Assembly: GCF_021442025.1 (NCBI RefSeq)
Contig: NZ_CP090446.1
Location: 2,728,001 to 2,792,000, forward strand
DNA: 64,000 nt
Reading direction: 5' to 3'
Origin: Sphingobacterium sp. SRCM116780
Lineage (GTDB): Bacteria > Bacteroidota > Bacteroidia > Sphingobacteriales > Sphingobacteriaceae
In this document: piece after piece, positions 24,599-33,976 of the stretch
Layout of the letters: each line of letters begins with the position of its first letter
How positions within the stretch are numbered: the stretch's first letter is position 1
Notes under the pieces: generated by a model
What the model was told of the DNA's origin: nothing
Seen by the model: only the letters and a program-made list of their open reading frames with translations
Database searches by the model: none
Position numbers and translations under genes: made by a program

Positions 24599-25807
24599 TT
24601 ATTGTACTTCTTTGTAAAGCGTGTTCTGTAAATTGGGTAAGAAATAGGCTACTACGCCAATTAATGGTAAATAGGAACAGACATGATAAATAAACTCAAT
24701 GGATGTATGATCTGCTTGCCAGCCTAATAAAGCTGAACCAAGCCCGCCCATACCAAAGGCAAATCCATAAAATAATCCAGAAACCATTCCCAGTTTTTTA
24801 GGTAATAATTCTTGTGCATAGACAATAATAGCCGGGAATGCGGATGATAGAATCAAACCTATAACGACAACCAAAACTCCAGTCATCGTATAACTTGCAT
24901 AAGGCAATGCTAAAGTGAAGGGAGCGACTCCTAATACTGAAAACCAAATCACATATTTTCTTCCAAAACGATCTCCAAAAATTCCGCCTAACAATGTCCC
25001 TGCGGCAACAGCTATCAAAAAGTAAAAAAGATAAACCTGTGCTTGAATTTCTGAAATACCAAATTTTTTCATGGTATAAAATTGAAAGTAATTCGTAATA
25101 CTCGCGATATAAAAGTATTTGGAGATAATCAATAACATCAATATAAAGATTGTCATCATAACACGTGTTTCTGACAAGTCAGGAATTTTAACAGTTGTTT
25201 TTCCATTCTTACTTCTATTTTTAAGTTTCTGACTGTACCAATTTCCGATATAACTAGAAACAATTTGTCCTGTAATTCCAACTAGACAAAACCAAGCAAT
25301 GGCAGATTGGCCTCTCGGTAACACCAAATAGGCAACAATAATCGGAGCTAATGCTGTCCCTCCATTCCCCCCTATTTGGAAGATTGATTGCGCCATGCTT
25401 CGTTTACCTCCTGAAGCCATATAAGCAACTCGAGAGGATTCTGGGTGGAATATGGATGATCCAATACCAACTAGAAAAACCGAACATAAGATAATTGAAT
25501 AACTAGGAGCATATGCAAATAATGCCATCCCAGTTATTGAAAAACTCATTCCAATGATTTGAGAATAAGGTATCGGTTTTCGATCTGTGTACGAACCAAC
25601 CACAGGTTGAAAAATAGATGCTGCTAATTGATAGACGAAAGTTATAAGTCCAATTTGAGAAAAGCTTAAATGATGTTCTTCTTTTAACAAAGGGTATACG
25701 GAAGGTATCACTCCTTGCATAAAATCATTCAATAAATGTGCAAAACTAACGGCAAGTAAAACAGAAAATTCGGGTCTTATTTTATTTTTTTGTTCTTCCA
25801 TATCCAC
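24599..25807 (-). CDS. MFS transporter, fosmidomycin-resistance (Fsr)-like
   Basis: The 402-residue protein has about twelve membrane helices. The N-terminal segment (SFAHLLNDFMQGVIPSVYPLLKEEHHLSFSQIGLITF...QPVVGSYTDRKP) matches the Fsr subfamily, whose E. coli member exports fosmidomycin. The physiological substrate is unknown. On the minus strand it follows the rRNA methyltransferase gene with a weak terminator between them. Confidence 0.88.
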   Translation of the reverse strand: MDMEEQKNKIRPEFSVLLAVSFAHLLNDFMQGVIPSVYPLLKEEHHLSFSQIGLITFVYQLAASIFQPVVGSYTDRKPIPYSQIIGMSFSITGMALFAYAPSYSIILCSVFLVGIGSSIFHPESSRVAYMASGGKRSMAQSIFQIGGNGGTALAPIIVAYLVLPRGQSAIAWFCLVGITGQIVSSYIGNWYSQKLKNRSKNGKTTVKIPDLSETRVMMTIFILMLLIISKYFYIASITNYFQFYTMKKFGISEIQAQVYLFYFLIAVAAGTLLGGIFGDRFGRKYVIWFSVLGVAPFTLALPYASYTMTGVLVVVIGLILSSAFPAIIVYAQELLPKKLGMVSGLFYGFAFGMGGLGSALLGWQADHTSIEFIYHVCSYLPLIGVVAYFLPNLQNTLYKEVQ

Positions 25808-25810
25808 ATA

Positions 25811-25845
25811 AAAAAGAGGTTACTTTTTGATTAGCAACCTCTCCT
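25811..25845 (-). terminator. terminator between methyltransferase and MFS genes
   Basis: On the minus strand AGAGGTT and AACCTCT arms (25836-25842 and 25815-25821) are followed by U6. Confidence 0.7.
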
Positions 25846-25850
25846 ATTTT

Positions 25851-27044
25851 TTAAATAACTCTTACTAATAATCCTTTTAAATATTCCCCCTCTGGAAAGG
25901 ATGCTCTTACGGGGTGGTCTTCGGGTTGATGAAACTGTTTAATAAATTGGATCTCTTTACCAGCATCCAATGCTGCCCATGCCAACACTTGTTTAAAGGT
26001 ATCAATATCCATAGCAGCGGAACAAGAGAATGTGGCCAGTAATCCACCAGATTCCAACAGCAGCAAACCTCTTCTATTTAAATCTTTATAGGCACGAGAC
26101 GCTCTTTCTAAAGCAGATCTTGATGGTGCATATTTAGGTGGATCTAAAATAATGACATCGAACTTTTCATTTGTAGTTACAAATTCTTTCAATTGCTTAT
26201 TGACATCCGATTGAATGGCAATATGGTTATCCTGATCATAACCATTCAGCACTATATTGCTTCTCAAAGTTTCAATTGCCAAAGCAGAACTATCTACGGA
26301 AGTCACACTAGCCGCTCCCTCTTGAAAAGCATTCAATGTAAAACCTCCTGAATAGCAAAAGCAATCCAAGACCTTCTTGTCTTTTACATAGTGTGCCGTC
26401 AGAGCTCTGTTTTCACGTTGATCACAATAGAAGCCTGATTTTTGACCATCTATAATGTTCACTTGATAGCGAATTCCATTTTCGATAATTTCTACAAACT
26501 CTGGAGGTAATTCGCCGGAAAGCAATCCATTTGTATCCGGTAAGCCTTCATGTTCGCGAGATTTAAGGTCAGAACGTTCATAAATACCTTTGGGACTCAA
26601 AAGTTTGTTAAGTTCATCGATAACAATATCTTTTATTTTCTCTATACCTGCAGCATGTACCTGAATAGATATATAATCCGCATATTTATCAACGATTAAT
26701 CCTGGTATAAAATCCGCTTCGGCAAAAATCAAGCGAGCTGTATCGTTATTTCCTTCAATAAACAAATGTTGACGTGCTTTTATAGCTTTTTGAATGCGTG
26801 TTCTCCACCATTGATCATCAACCTGTTGATCAGGATGCCATTCTAGCAATCGAACAGCAACACGAGATGAGTCGTGATAAAGTCCATAGGCAATAAATTC
26901 GTTCCCTGCATTATAAACACTGACAACATCCCCGTTATCTGGTGATCCTTCTACCCTATTTATTGCCCCCGAAAAGACCCATGGATGAAGTTGCCATGCT
27001 GCCTTATCTTTTCCTTTATTCAGAATAATTTTTTTCATCGACAC
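25851..27044 (-). CDS. class I SAM-dependent rRNA methyltransferase (RlmI-like)
   Basis: The 397-residue protein has an N-terminal PUA RNA-binding domain (about 1-75, starting IILNKGKDKAAWQLHPWVFSGAI), a middle domain and a Rossmann methyltransferase domain (about 200-390) with CFCYSGGFTLNAF, VDSSALAIETLRSN and the catalytic motif DPPKYAPSR. Cys residues near the FSCS motif match RlmI, which makes 5-methylcytosine 1962 in 23S rRNA. The length fits. The first two codons (Met-Ser) precede a second Met; the true start could be either. Confidence 0.92.
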   Translation of the reverse strand: MSMKKIILNKGKDKAAWQLHPWVFSGAINRVEGSPDNGDVVSVYNAGNEFIAYGLYHDSSRVAVRLLEWHPDQQVDDQWWRTRIQKAIKARQHLFIEGNNDTARLIFAEADFIPGLIVDKYADYISIQVHAAGIEKIKDIVIDELNKLLSPKGIYERSDLKSREHEGLPDTNGLLSGELPPEFVEIIENGIRYQVNIIDGQKSGFYCDQRENRALTAHYVKDKKVLDCFCYSGGFTLNAFQEGAASVTSVDSSALAIETLRSNIVLNGYDQDNHIAIQSDVNKQLKEFVTTNEKFDVIILDPPKYAPSRSALERASRAYKDLNRRGLLLLESGGLLATFSCSAAMDIDTFKQVLAWAALDAGKEIQFIKQFHQPEDHPVRASFPEGEYLKGLLVRVI

Positions 27045-27244
27045 AAAAGTACTCGTTTTTCACTAATTTGACTAGAATCTTACTGCGAATTAAAGATGAC
27101 TTTGGTAATTATCACCAACAAATCAACATATACAGACTTAACAAAGATATTTTGATGCTACTATTTAATATTCATTTTTTGACAATGTAGTAAGCACACA
27201 AGCACGTTATGCCTGCCATGTATGGGAAACGCTTTAAGTTTTCA

Positions 27245-27287
27245 TAAAAAAGAGTGTTTGTCCAAATAAGCTGGACAAACACTCTTT
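27245..27287 (-). terminator. terminator of the thrABC operon
   Basis: A 15-base perfect stem (27250-27264 with 27272-27286) is followed on the minus strand by U-rich sequence, about 65 bases past the thrC stop. Confidence 0.85.
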
Positions 27288-27351
27288 ATATGGATATCTG
27301 CTAGAGAAAACCTGCTTACAGTCGATTTCCTTTTTCAAACAGCTATCTTTT

Positions 27352-28659
27352 TTATTTATGGTTTAATAAGTAATGCTTAAAAGCATCGTAGTCTACAGCT
27401 AATGCGACTACCTCTTTATTCTTAGCGTCTAGTTTTTCTGCACCTGCTGGTAATTTAATTTTAGCAAATACTTCTTCAGAAATCGCATCAGGAAATTTAC
27501 ATGGATGAGCTGTCGATAAGAACACTGATCCATATTGACCAGGATGTTCACCCTTGTATGCTTGAGAAGCTAACCAAGCAATTGCTGTATGTGGACAAGC
27601 AATATAATGATAAGAATGATACAATTGTTCCATAGCTGCTTTTGTTTCTTGATCCTGATAAGTATACGTCGTAATTATCTTTTTCAATTCCTCAATATCC
27701 TTTCCGAATAAATCTTGGATACGAACCCAATTACTTGGATCACCTACATCCATTGCATTTGCTAATGTTTGTACGGAAGGTTTCGGTTCATAATGACCAG
27801 ACTTAAGAAAACGGGGAACGGTATCATTTGCATTTGTAGCGGCAACAAACTGCTCTACAGGAAGTCCCATTTTAAAAGCCAACAAGCCTGCACCAATATT
27901 TCCAAAATTACCGCTTGGAACAGTAAAAACAACGCGATCTACTCCTTGTGCTTTTAATTGCGCATAAGCATAAAAATAATAAAATGTTTGCGGAATTAAC
28001 CGTGCGATATTGATCGAATTAGCGGAAGTCAACCGTAATTGTTGATTCAACTCTTGATCATTAAAAGCACGTTTAACTAATGCTTGACAATCATCAAAAG
28101 TACCATCAACTTCAATAGCTCTGATATTCTGTCCATTCGTTGTCAATTGTAACTCTTGAACTTCAGAAACCTTTCCTTTTGGATAAAGAATCGTTACACG
28201 TGTACCTTCAACGCCCAAAAACCCTAATGCCACAGCCCCTCCTGTATCGCCAGAGGTGGCAACTAATACATCAAGCAGTTGATCATCCGCTGCCGAGAAA
28301 TAACCCATCACACGACTCATAAAACGAGCTCCAAAGTCTTTAAAGGCATAAGATGGTCCATGAAATAATTCCAAAACTGCAGTATCAGCAGCTAAAAATT
28401 TTACTGGAGCGTCAAAATCAATGGCATCTTTAATGATTTTTTTCAAGTCATTTACTGGAATATCCGCTCCAATCAGTGTATTCGCTATTGTAAAAGCAAT
28501 TTCCTGCAAAGAATATTGCTGTATATTTCTCAAGAATAAAGGATCCAATTGTGGGATCACTTCTGGCATATAAAGTCCCTTATCTTCAGGCAATGAATTA
28601 AAAACAGCCTCTTTAAATGACACTCTTAACGCTTTATTATTTGTACTGTATAATTTCAT
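27352..28659 (-). CDS. thrC: threonine synthase
   Basis: It converts O-phosphohomoserine to threonine with pyridoxal phosphate. The 435 residues include the N-terminal FNSLPEDKGLYMPE-type segment, the PLP lysine in GPSYAFKDFGARF near residue 108, the phosphate loop SGDTGGAVALG, and the NSIN...RLIPQTFYYF block. It is last in thrA-thrB-thrC, starting 6 bases after thrB, so it is under the attenuator upstream of thrA. Confidence 0.97.
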   Translation of the reverse strand: MKLYSTNNKALRVSFKEAVFNSLPEDKGLYMPEVIPQLDPLFLRNIQQYSLQEIAFTIANTLIGADIPVNDLKKIIKDAIDFDAPVKFLAADTAVLELFHGPSYAFKDFGARFMSRVMGYFSAADDQLLDVLVATSGDTGGAVALGFLGVEGTRVTILYPKGKVSEVQELQLTTNGQNIRAIEVDGTFDDCQALVKRAFNDQELNQQLRLTSANSINIARLIPQTFYYFYAYAQLKAQGVDRVVFTVPSGNFGNIGAGLLAFKMGLPVEQFVAATNANDTVPRFLKSGHYEPKPSVQTLANAMDVGDPSNWVRIQDLFGKDIEELKKIITTYTYQDQETKAAMEQLYHSYHYIACPHTAIAWLASQAYKGEHPGQYGSVFLSTAHPCKFPDAISEEVFAKIKLPAGAEKLDAKNKEVVALAVDYDAFKHYLLNHK

Positions 28660-28665
28660 AATATG

Positions 28666-29646
28666 TTAATTTAATACTTTAGGTCCTTCAACATTTACTG
28701 CAGATACATATCCAAAACTCTCGATTTCAGATACAGAAAGATGCGCTTGAATCAAATCTGTAATGTGTCTAGCTTTATCTCTATCCTTTGTAATTGCAAC
28801 GACAGAAGGTCCTGAGCCAGATATTCCAAAACTTAACGCTCCATTTTCTAAAGCGATTTTTTTCATCTCGTAAAACTGTGGAATTAAAATCGCTCTAGTT
28901 GGCTCAATCAATACATCTTGCATACTTCTAGCGATCAAATCGTAATCTTCTTTAAATAAACCAGCGACCAAACCAGCAATATTACCCCATTGTGTTACTG
29001 CATCTTTCAGGAAAACTTTTTCTTTAATCAATTGACGAGCATCTCGTGTTGGAACATCCACCTGCGGAAATACCACCGATGCAATCAATTCCTGAGGAAC
29101 CGGCAAAGGGATAAGATCCAAAGGATCATTTCCACGAATCAAGGTAATACCACCGAATAAGGAAGGAGCTACATTATCAGCATGCCCATGTCCGCATGCA
29201 AGTCTTTCACCCTCTACACAGAAGGGGAGTAACTCTTCTTTAGATAAGGGATCTCCCAACATTTTGTTGATGGCATATAAACCTGCAACTGTGCTTGCTG
29301 CGCTTGAACCTAATCCAGAACCAATGGGCATATGTTTATGTAATTCGATCTCGACCCCTACATCATGTTGTAAGCCTAGATGTTGTAACAGGAACTGAAC
29401 ACAAGCGGATACTGTATTTTTATCTGCATCTAAAGGAAGACGCCCATCATCACCCGTGATTTTAGTAATAATCACTCCAGGGGAACTAGTTTTTCGCATA
29501 ATAACCTCATCACCTGGCTCTTCTAATGCAAATCCTAGAATATCAAAACCACAAATCATATTGGCTACAGTAGCAGGAGCAAAAACTCTCACCTCTGTTA
29601 ACATACTGCTTAAATTTATTTTTTTCTTCAATAGAGAAGTTTCCAT
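28666..29646 (-). CDS. thrB: homoserine kinase
   Basis: A GHMP kinase that phosphorylates homoserine. The ATP-binding loop PIGSGLGSSAASTVAG is near residue 108, and the C-terminal GHMP motif SFGISGSGPSVVAI near residue 277. From the first ATG the length is 326; the second Met (codon 15, start at 29604) begins MLTEVRVFAPATVANM, where homology with other ThrB proteins begins, and may be the real start. It is the middle gene of the thr operon. Confidence 0.96.
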   Translation of the reverse strand: METSLLKKKINLSSMLTEVRVFAPATVANMICGFDILGFALEEPGDEVIMRKTSSPGVIITKITGDDGRLPLDADKNTVSACVQFLLQHLGLQHDVGVEIELHKHMPIGSGLGSSAASTVAGLYAINKMLGDPLSKEELLPFCVEGERLACGHGHADNVAPSLFGGITLIRGNDPLDLIPLPVPQELIASVVFPQVDVPTRDARQLIKEKVFLKDAVTQWGNIAGLVAGLFKEDYDLIARSMQDVLIEPTRAILIPQFYEMKKIALENGALSFGISGSGPSVVAITKDRDKARHITDLIQAHLSVSEIESFGYVSAVNVEGPKVLN

Positions 29647-29700
29647 ATTTAATTTTTATAGCTATCACCCCATCAATAACAGATAGGATTTAAATGTTAA

Positions 29701-32148
29701 TTATGCTCCGACGTTTACTAAATCTGCGAACACCCCGGCAGCAGTTACTTCAGCTCCAGCACCAGGACCTTTCACAACCAATGGTCTATCTTTATAGCGT
29801 TGTGTAGTAAATGAAATAATATTGTCACTTCCTGATAAAGCATAAAAAGGATGTTTATCATCTACCAATTGAACAGAAATAGTGACTTTGCCATCTTCCA
29901 ATTTTCCAATATAACGGATCACTTTGTTTTCACGTTGAGCCTTTTCTTTCAATGCTTCGAAATACGCATTTTCATTTTTCAATTCTTCATAGAACGACTC
30001 TACTGAAGTAGCTTTTAAACACGCTTCTGGTAAAATTGCACCTAAGTCTACATCTTCCGCTTCTACGGTGTATCCCGCATCACGAGCCAAGATTAACATT
30101 TTACGCATAAAGTCTATTCCTCCTAAATCATCGCGAGGATCTGGCTCCGTATATCCCAATTCTTGTGCTTGCTTCACGACATCATAGAAGGATGTACTCT
30201 CTTTAAAATTATTAAAGATATAGGAGATTGTTCCAGAAAGAATAGCCTCTATTTTTACAATTCTATCTCCACTCAGCATCAAATCTTTTAACACACGCAC
30301 AATTGGAAGTCCAGCGCCAACATTTGTTTCGTAAAAAAAATCCACACCATGTTTACGGGCTGTATCACGTAGGGTTTTATATTGTTCATATTTCCCTGAA
30401 TTCGCAATTTTATTACAAGTAACAATGGAAATATTAGCTTTGAAAATACCCTCGTAGTAAGTTGATGGTAGTTTACTTGCCGTATTATCTATAAATACAC
30501 AATTTGGAAGATTAAAACCTTTCATACGTTCAATGAAAATAGATAGATCTGCATCTTCTCCATCTTCCTGAAGTGTCGTTTCCCAGTTTGCTAAGTCAAC
30601 ACCATCCAGATTGAATAACATTTTTCGGCTATTTGAAACACCAACCACTTTGATTTCAATATCATTTTTTTCCAACAAGAAATTGTGTTGGCTTTCCAAT
30701 TGCTTGAATAAAGTCGAACCGATATTCCCTGTTCCCAAGTTGAATACGTATAACGTCTTTTTCAATTCAGCAAAAAATGCATCATGAACAGCATTAAGTG
30801 CTTTTGATAAATCATTTTTAGCAATAATAACAGAAATATTGTATTCCGAGGAACCTTGTGCTATAGCACGCACGTTGATGCCATTACGTCCCAATGCCGC
30901 AAATAACTGTCCTGACATTCCAGGTGTTTTTTTCATATTTTCTCCAACAATTGCCAGTACTGATAAATGATCTTCAATATCTGGTGTTGCTAATTTATTA
31001 GCTTGCAATTCAAGTTCAAACTCATTTTCGATTAACATTTTCGCTCTTACTGCATCATCAGGATTGACTGCAAAAGTGATACTGTGCTCTGAAGAAGATT
31101 GTGTAATTAAGATAACATTAATCTGCTCCCTCGCTAACAGCGTAAATAATCGACCACTGAATCCAGATTTACCAATCATACCTGAACCACTCAAATTAAT
31201 AATGGAGATATCTCCAATAGAGGAAATACCCTTTATTGGCAAGGTTGTATTTCCACTATCAAACTGAATAACAGTACCTGAAAAATCAGGTTCAAAAGTG
31301 TTTCGGATAATAATTGGTATCTTCTTCAAAAAAGCAGGAATCATGGTTGGTGGATAAATAACCTTTGCTCCAAAGTAAGATAACTCCATGGCTTCTGTAT
31401 AAGAAAGGATTGGCAAAGAGAATGCTTTTTTAACAATACGAGGATCTGCTGTTAACATACCATTTACATCTGTCCATATTTCGATGGCTGAAGCATTCAA
31501 AATAGACCCAAAAATAGCCGCTGTATAATCTGATCCTCCTCTTCCTAAAGTCGTCATACGCCCCTTTTCATTTGAAGCAATGAAACCTGTCACAAAAAGC
31601 AATTTATCACTGTTTGTTAAATATAAGGATTGAACCAGTTGCTCGGTCAAAGCATCATTGACATGGGCATGTCCAAAATGTGAATCTGTTTTTATATAAT
31701 GCGAAGCATCGACAAACATAGATTCTGGTAAATATTGTTCAGAAATTTTTGAAACCATAAACGTAGAACAACGTTCGCCATAGCTAACGACTAAATCTTT
31801 ACTTTGCTCACTTAATTCCTTTAAAGCATATATACCTTGTAATAATTCTTCTATTTCATTAAAAAACAACTTGAGTTTCGTGAATACTGGGTTTTGATAT
31901 TTGATCGAGATCAGTGCTTTAATGATCTCAAAGTGTTTTGCTTCTAATGTTTTCAGCCCCTCATCAAAGGTTTTTCCTTCTGCAGCATCTTCTGCCATTT
32001 TTGTTAACAAGTTTGTCACTCCTGACATTGCTGATAAAACAATTAATGGGCGCTCTTGCGCTTCATATGATTTCTTAACGATGTTGAGCACTGCTTTAAT
32101 GCTTTCTGCAGAACCTACTGATGTCCCTCCAAATTTCAAAATTTTCAT
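29701..32148 (-). CDS. thrA: bifunctional aspartokinase / homoserine dehydrogenase
   Basis: The 815-residue fusion carries out the first and third steps from aspartate to threonine. The aspartokinase domain (about 1-290) begins MKILKFGGTSVGSAESI and has TLGRGGSDYTA; two ACT regulatory domains follow (about 305-460; GENMKKTPGMSGQLFAALGRNGINVRAIAQGSSE). The homoserine dehydrogenase domain (about 465-812) has VFNLGTGNIGS and the substrate motif YTEPDPRDDLGG(I)D. The ACT sites suggest feedback inhibition by threonine. It is the first gene of the operon, 33 bases past the attenuator terminator. Confidence 0.97.
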   Translation of the reverse strand: MKILKFGGTSVGSAESIKAVLNIVKKSYEAQERPLIVLSAMSGVTNLLTKMAEDAAEGKTFDEGLKTLEAKHFEIIKALISIKYQNPVFTKLKLFFNEIEELLQGIYALKELSEQSKDLVVSYGERCSTFMVSKISEQYLPESMFVDASHYIKTDSHFGHAHVNDALTEQLVQSLYLTNSDKLLFVTGFIASNEKGRMTTLGRGGSDYTAAIFGSILNASAIEIWTDVNGMLTADPRIVKKAFSLPILSYTEAMELSYFGAKVIYPPTMIPAFLKKIPIIIRNTFEPDFSGTVIQFDSGNTTLPIKGISSIGDISIINLSGSGMIGKSGFSGRLFTLLAREQINVILITQSSSEHSITFAVNPDDAVRAKMLIENEFELELQANKLATPDIEDHLSVLAIVGENMKKTPGMSGQLFAALGRNGINVRAIAQGSSEYNISVIIAKNDLSKALNAVHDAFFAELKKTLYVFNLGTGNIGSTLFKQLESQHNFLLEKNDIEIKVVGVSNSRKMLFNLDGVDLANWETTLQEDGEDADLSIFIERMKGFNLPNCVFIDNTASKLPSTYYEGIFKANISIVTCNKIANSGKYEQYKTLRDTARKHGVDFFYETNVGAGLPIVRVLKDLMLSGDRIVKIEAILSGTISYIFNNFKESTSFYDVVKQAQELGYTEPDPRDDLGGIDFMRKMLILARDAGYTVEAEDVDLGAILPEACLKATSVESFYEELKNENAYFEALKEKAQRENKVIRYIGKLEDGKVTISVQLVDDKHPFYALSGSDNIISFTTQRYKDRPLVVKGPGAGAEVTAAGVFADLVNVGA

Positions 32149-32180
32149 AATATACGATACTGTTTAGTTGTTTTAAACTC

Positions 32181-32215
32181 AAAAAAAACGCCTTCACTCT
32201 GGGAGGAAGGCGTTT
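32181..32215 (-). terminator. attenuator terminator of the thr operon
   Basis: On the minus strand AAACGCCTTC (complement of 32206-32215) pairs with GAAGGCGTTT (complement of 32186-32195) and is followed by eight U. It stands between the thr leader peptide and thrA. Part of its first arm and its loop (complement of 32202-32209) can instead pair with the GGAGGAGG of the leader peptide end, eight pairs with one G-U, giving a possible antiterminator. Confidence 0.85.
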
Positions 32216-32250
32216 ATAAAATATTTTGTCTACATTTCTATACAACGAAA

Positions 32251-32316
32251 CTACCTCCTCCTAAGTTTTATCCCGGTGGTAATAATAATCGACGTAATGG
32301 TTGTAGTAATTTTCAT
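32251..32316 (-). CDS. thrL: thr operon leader peptide
   Basis: A 21-codon ORF starts with ATG (complement of 32314-32316) and ends TAG (32251-32253). It begins MKITTTITSIIITTG and ends with Leu and three AGG Arg codons. Six of 21 codons are Thr and six Ile, the hallmark of a threonine attenuator (the E. coli leader has the same bias). A promoter lies 20 bases upstream and a rho-independent terminator 36 bases downstream, before thrA. Ribosome stalling at Thr or Ile codons would free the purine-rich AGG stretch to pair with the terminator arm. It is a cis regulator; the peptide itself probably has no function. Confidence 0.85.
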   Translation of the reverse strand: MKITTTITSIIITTGIKLRRR

Positions 32317-32335
32317 TATTATTGCTTTGTTTCTG

Positions 32336-32366
32336 TAAATATAGTATAATATTTATTATTAATCAA
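32336..32366 (-). promoter_or_regulatory. thr operon promoter
   Basis: On the minus strand TTG (complement of 32364-32366), 20 bases and TATATTTA (complement of 32336-32343) match the consensus at all but the last base. Transcription would begin about 15 bases before the leader peptide ATG. Confidence 0.65.
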
Positions 32367-32545
32367 AATAAAATATTCTTTTTTTTAATATTTATTAAAG
32401 AAATCAGTATTTAAATATCAATTATGCATTACAGGATTATTGATTTTATGTGAACACCTATTCCGTTAATACAAGATGATTGATTGAATTTCAATAAAAA
32501 AAGTGTTAAAAACGTTAAAAATTCGTTAAATAGTTGTCATATTTT

Positions 32546-32576
32546 TTGCATCGTAAGCACAGTTGTATTATATTCG
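32546..32576 (+). promoter_or_regulatory. probable promoter of the NlpC/P60 gene
   Basis: TTG (32546-32548), 20 bases and TATATTCG (32569-32576), one base off TAnnTTTG, 72 bases before the ATG. The rest of the divergent region to the thr promoter is AT-rich, with no further gene seen. Confidence 0.5.
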
Positions 32577-32648
32577 CAACAGTGATGTCCAAAATAACTG
32601 ACATCCTACAACAAAAAAGAATAAGTTAACGTTGTATAAATAAAGCGA

Positions 32649-33233
32649 ATGAAAACAAAGAAAATATTAGCTTCCATGCTATTTATAGGCTTATGTCTAG
32701 TGTCGCAGGCACAATCAACCAAAACCCAATCTAAACCAGAATCTGACCCTGATAATCTAGCTAAAGAATACTTTTCACAAATCATGGGCGTTGCAGTTTC
32801 AGCAACAACAAACACAAAATTATATCAATTTGTTTACGAATGGTTAGGAACTCCCTACCGCTTAGGAGGAGACTCTAAAAGAGGTATTGATTGTTCTAAG
32901 TTCTCGTTTGAGCTTTATGACAAAGTGTTTAATACAACATTAGGTTATAATAGCCGTAATCAATATTCTCAAATTCAGACGGTCAAAAAAAATGATTTAA
33001 AAGCTGGAGATTTAGTGTTTTTCAAGATTAGAAGCAAAAGTATAACGCATGTAGGCGTTTATATTGGAGATAACAAATTCGCGCATGCATCCTCAAGTAA
33101 AGGTGTTATGATTAGCAATTTAGATGAAGCTTATTGGAGACGTTATTATTATGACGGAGGAAGACTTCCGGATGATAACAAATCATTGACAGCTGAAATA
33201 TTAAAAGGAGATAAATCAGACAAATTCAATTAA
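32649..33233 (+). CDS. secreted NlpC/P60 peptidoglycan endopeptidase
   Basis: A signal peptide (1-21, ends SQAQ) is followed by one NlpC/P60 domain (about 55-178) with LGTPYRLGGDSKRGIDCSKF. The catalytic residues visible are Cys82, His134 (ITHVGVYIG) and His146 (FAHASSSKG). The family cuts D-Glu-diamino acid bonds in peptidoglycan stem peptides. There are no SH3 or LysM targeting domains. It is monocistronic, with its own promoter and terminator. Confidence 0.92.
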   Translation: MKTKKILASMLFIGLCLVSQAQSTKTQSKPESDPDNLAKEYFSQIMGVAVSATTNTKLYQFVYEWLGTPYRLGGDSKRGIDCSKFSFELYDKVFNTTLGYNSRNQYSQIQTVKKNDLKAGDLVFFKIRSKSITHVGVYIGDNKFAHASSSKGVMISNLDEAYWRRYYYDGGRLPDDNKSLTAEILKGDKSDKFN

Positions 33234-33256
33234 TATTGAATCCTATTAAAAAATAA

Positions 33257-33294
33257 TTTTAAGTCCGAATGTCATGACATTCGGACTTTTTTTT
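33257..33294 (+). terminator. terminator of the NlpC/P60 gene
   Basis: A 28-base self-complementary stretch (33261-33288) that can fold as a long stem is followed by T8. Confidence 0.85.
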
Positions 33295-33340
33295 AGCGAA
33301 GAATTTAGTACTTTTACCAGTAAATAAATTTAGTAGCATT

Positions 33341-33853
33341 ATGTCGTCAAAGAAAACGCTCATATTAGATAAAGAACAAATTAAGCAAAAATCAATACGT
33401 ATTGCCTATCAAATCTTAGAAGATAACTTTGAGGAAGATACATTAGTACTTGTAGGTATTGCGGACAGAGGGTATGTTTTTGCACAACGCTTACAGAAAA
33501 TATTAACCGAAATATCAAGTAAAAACATTGAGCTAATAAAGGTGACGATGAATAAAACAAGTCGTTCATTAAAAGCTGAAGCAGATCAACCTGTTGAAAG
33601 TGTCAAGAATAAGACCTTAATATTAGTGGATGATGTATTAAATAGTGGAAGAACATTAGCATATGGCTTAGGAGTCTTTTTAAATGTTCCGCTCAAAAAA
33701 ATGAGAACAGCCGTATTGATTGACAGAAGTCATCCAAAATTTCCAATTGTCAGTGACTATTATGGATTGAAGCTTTCAACCATATTAAAAGAACATGTGG
33801 AAGTAAATCTTGAAGGTTTTCAAGAAGAGAACGATGCCGCTTGGTTGGTTTAA
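33341..33853 (+). CDS. phosphoribosyltransferase, PyrR-like
   Basis: The 170-residue type I phosphoribosyltransferase has the PRPP-binding motif LILVDDVLNSGRT near residue 90 and the upstream loop VGIADRGYVFAQRL near 40. The Bacteroidota relatives are annotated as PyrR-like or plain phosphoribosyltransferases; whether it binds pyr mRNA, makes UMP or acts on purines cannot be told. No pyr genes are adjacent. It is monocistronic and convergent with the LysM transglycosylase gene. Confidence 0.85.
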   Translation: MSSKKTLILDKEQIKQKSIRIAYQILEDNFEEDTLVLVGIADRGYVFAQRLQKILTEISSKNIELIKVTMNKTSRSLKAEADQPVESVKNKTLILVDDVLNSGRTLAYGLGVFLNVPLKKMRTAVLIDRSHPKFPIVSDYYGLKLSTILKEHVEVNLEGFQEENDAAWLV

Positions 33854-33913
33854 TTTAAACCCCAAAAAATAAAGAAGCATACCGATAAACTTGTTCCTGT
33901 TTCTTCATTATAC

Positions 33914-33954
33914 AAAAACGAGTCGAATTTTTAATAAGTCCGACTCGTTTTTTT
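33914..33954. terminator. bidirectional terminator
   Basis: AAAAACGAGTCG (33914-33925) and CGACTCGTTTTT (33941-33952) form a 12-base-pair stem with A and T tracts on each side, between convergent genes. Confidence 0.85.
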
Positions 33955-33976
33955 AGCGATATAGCTGCTAAGCTTT

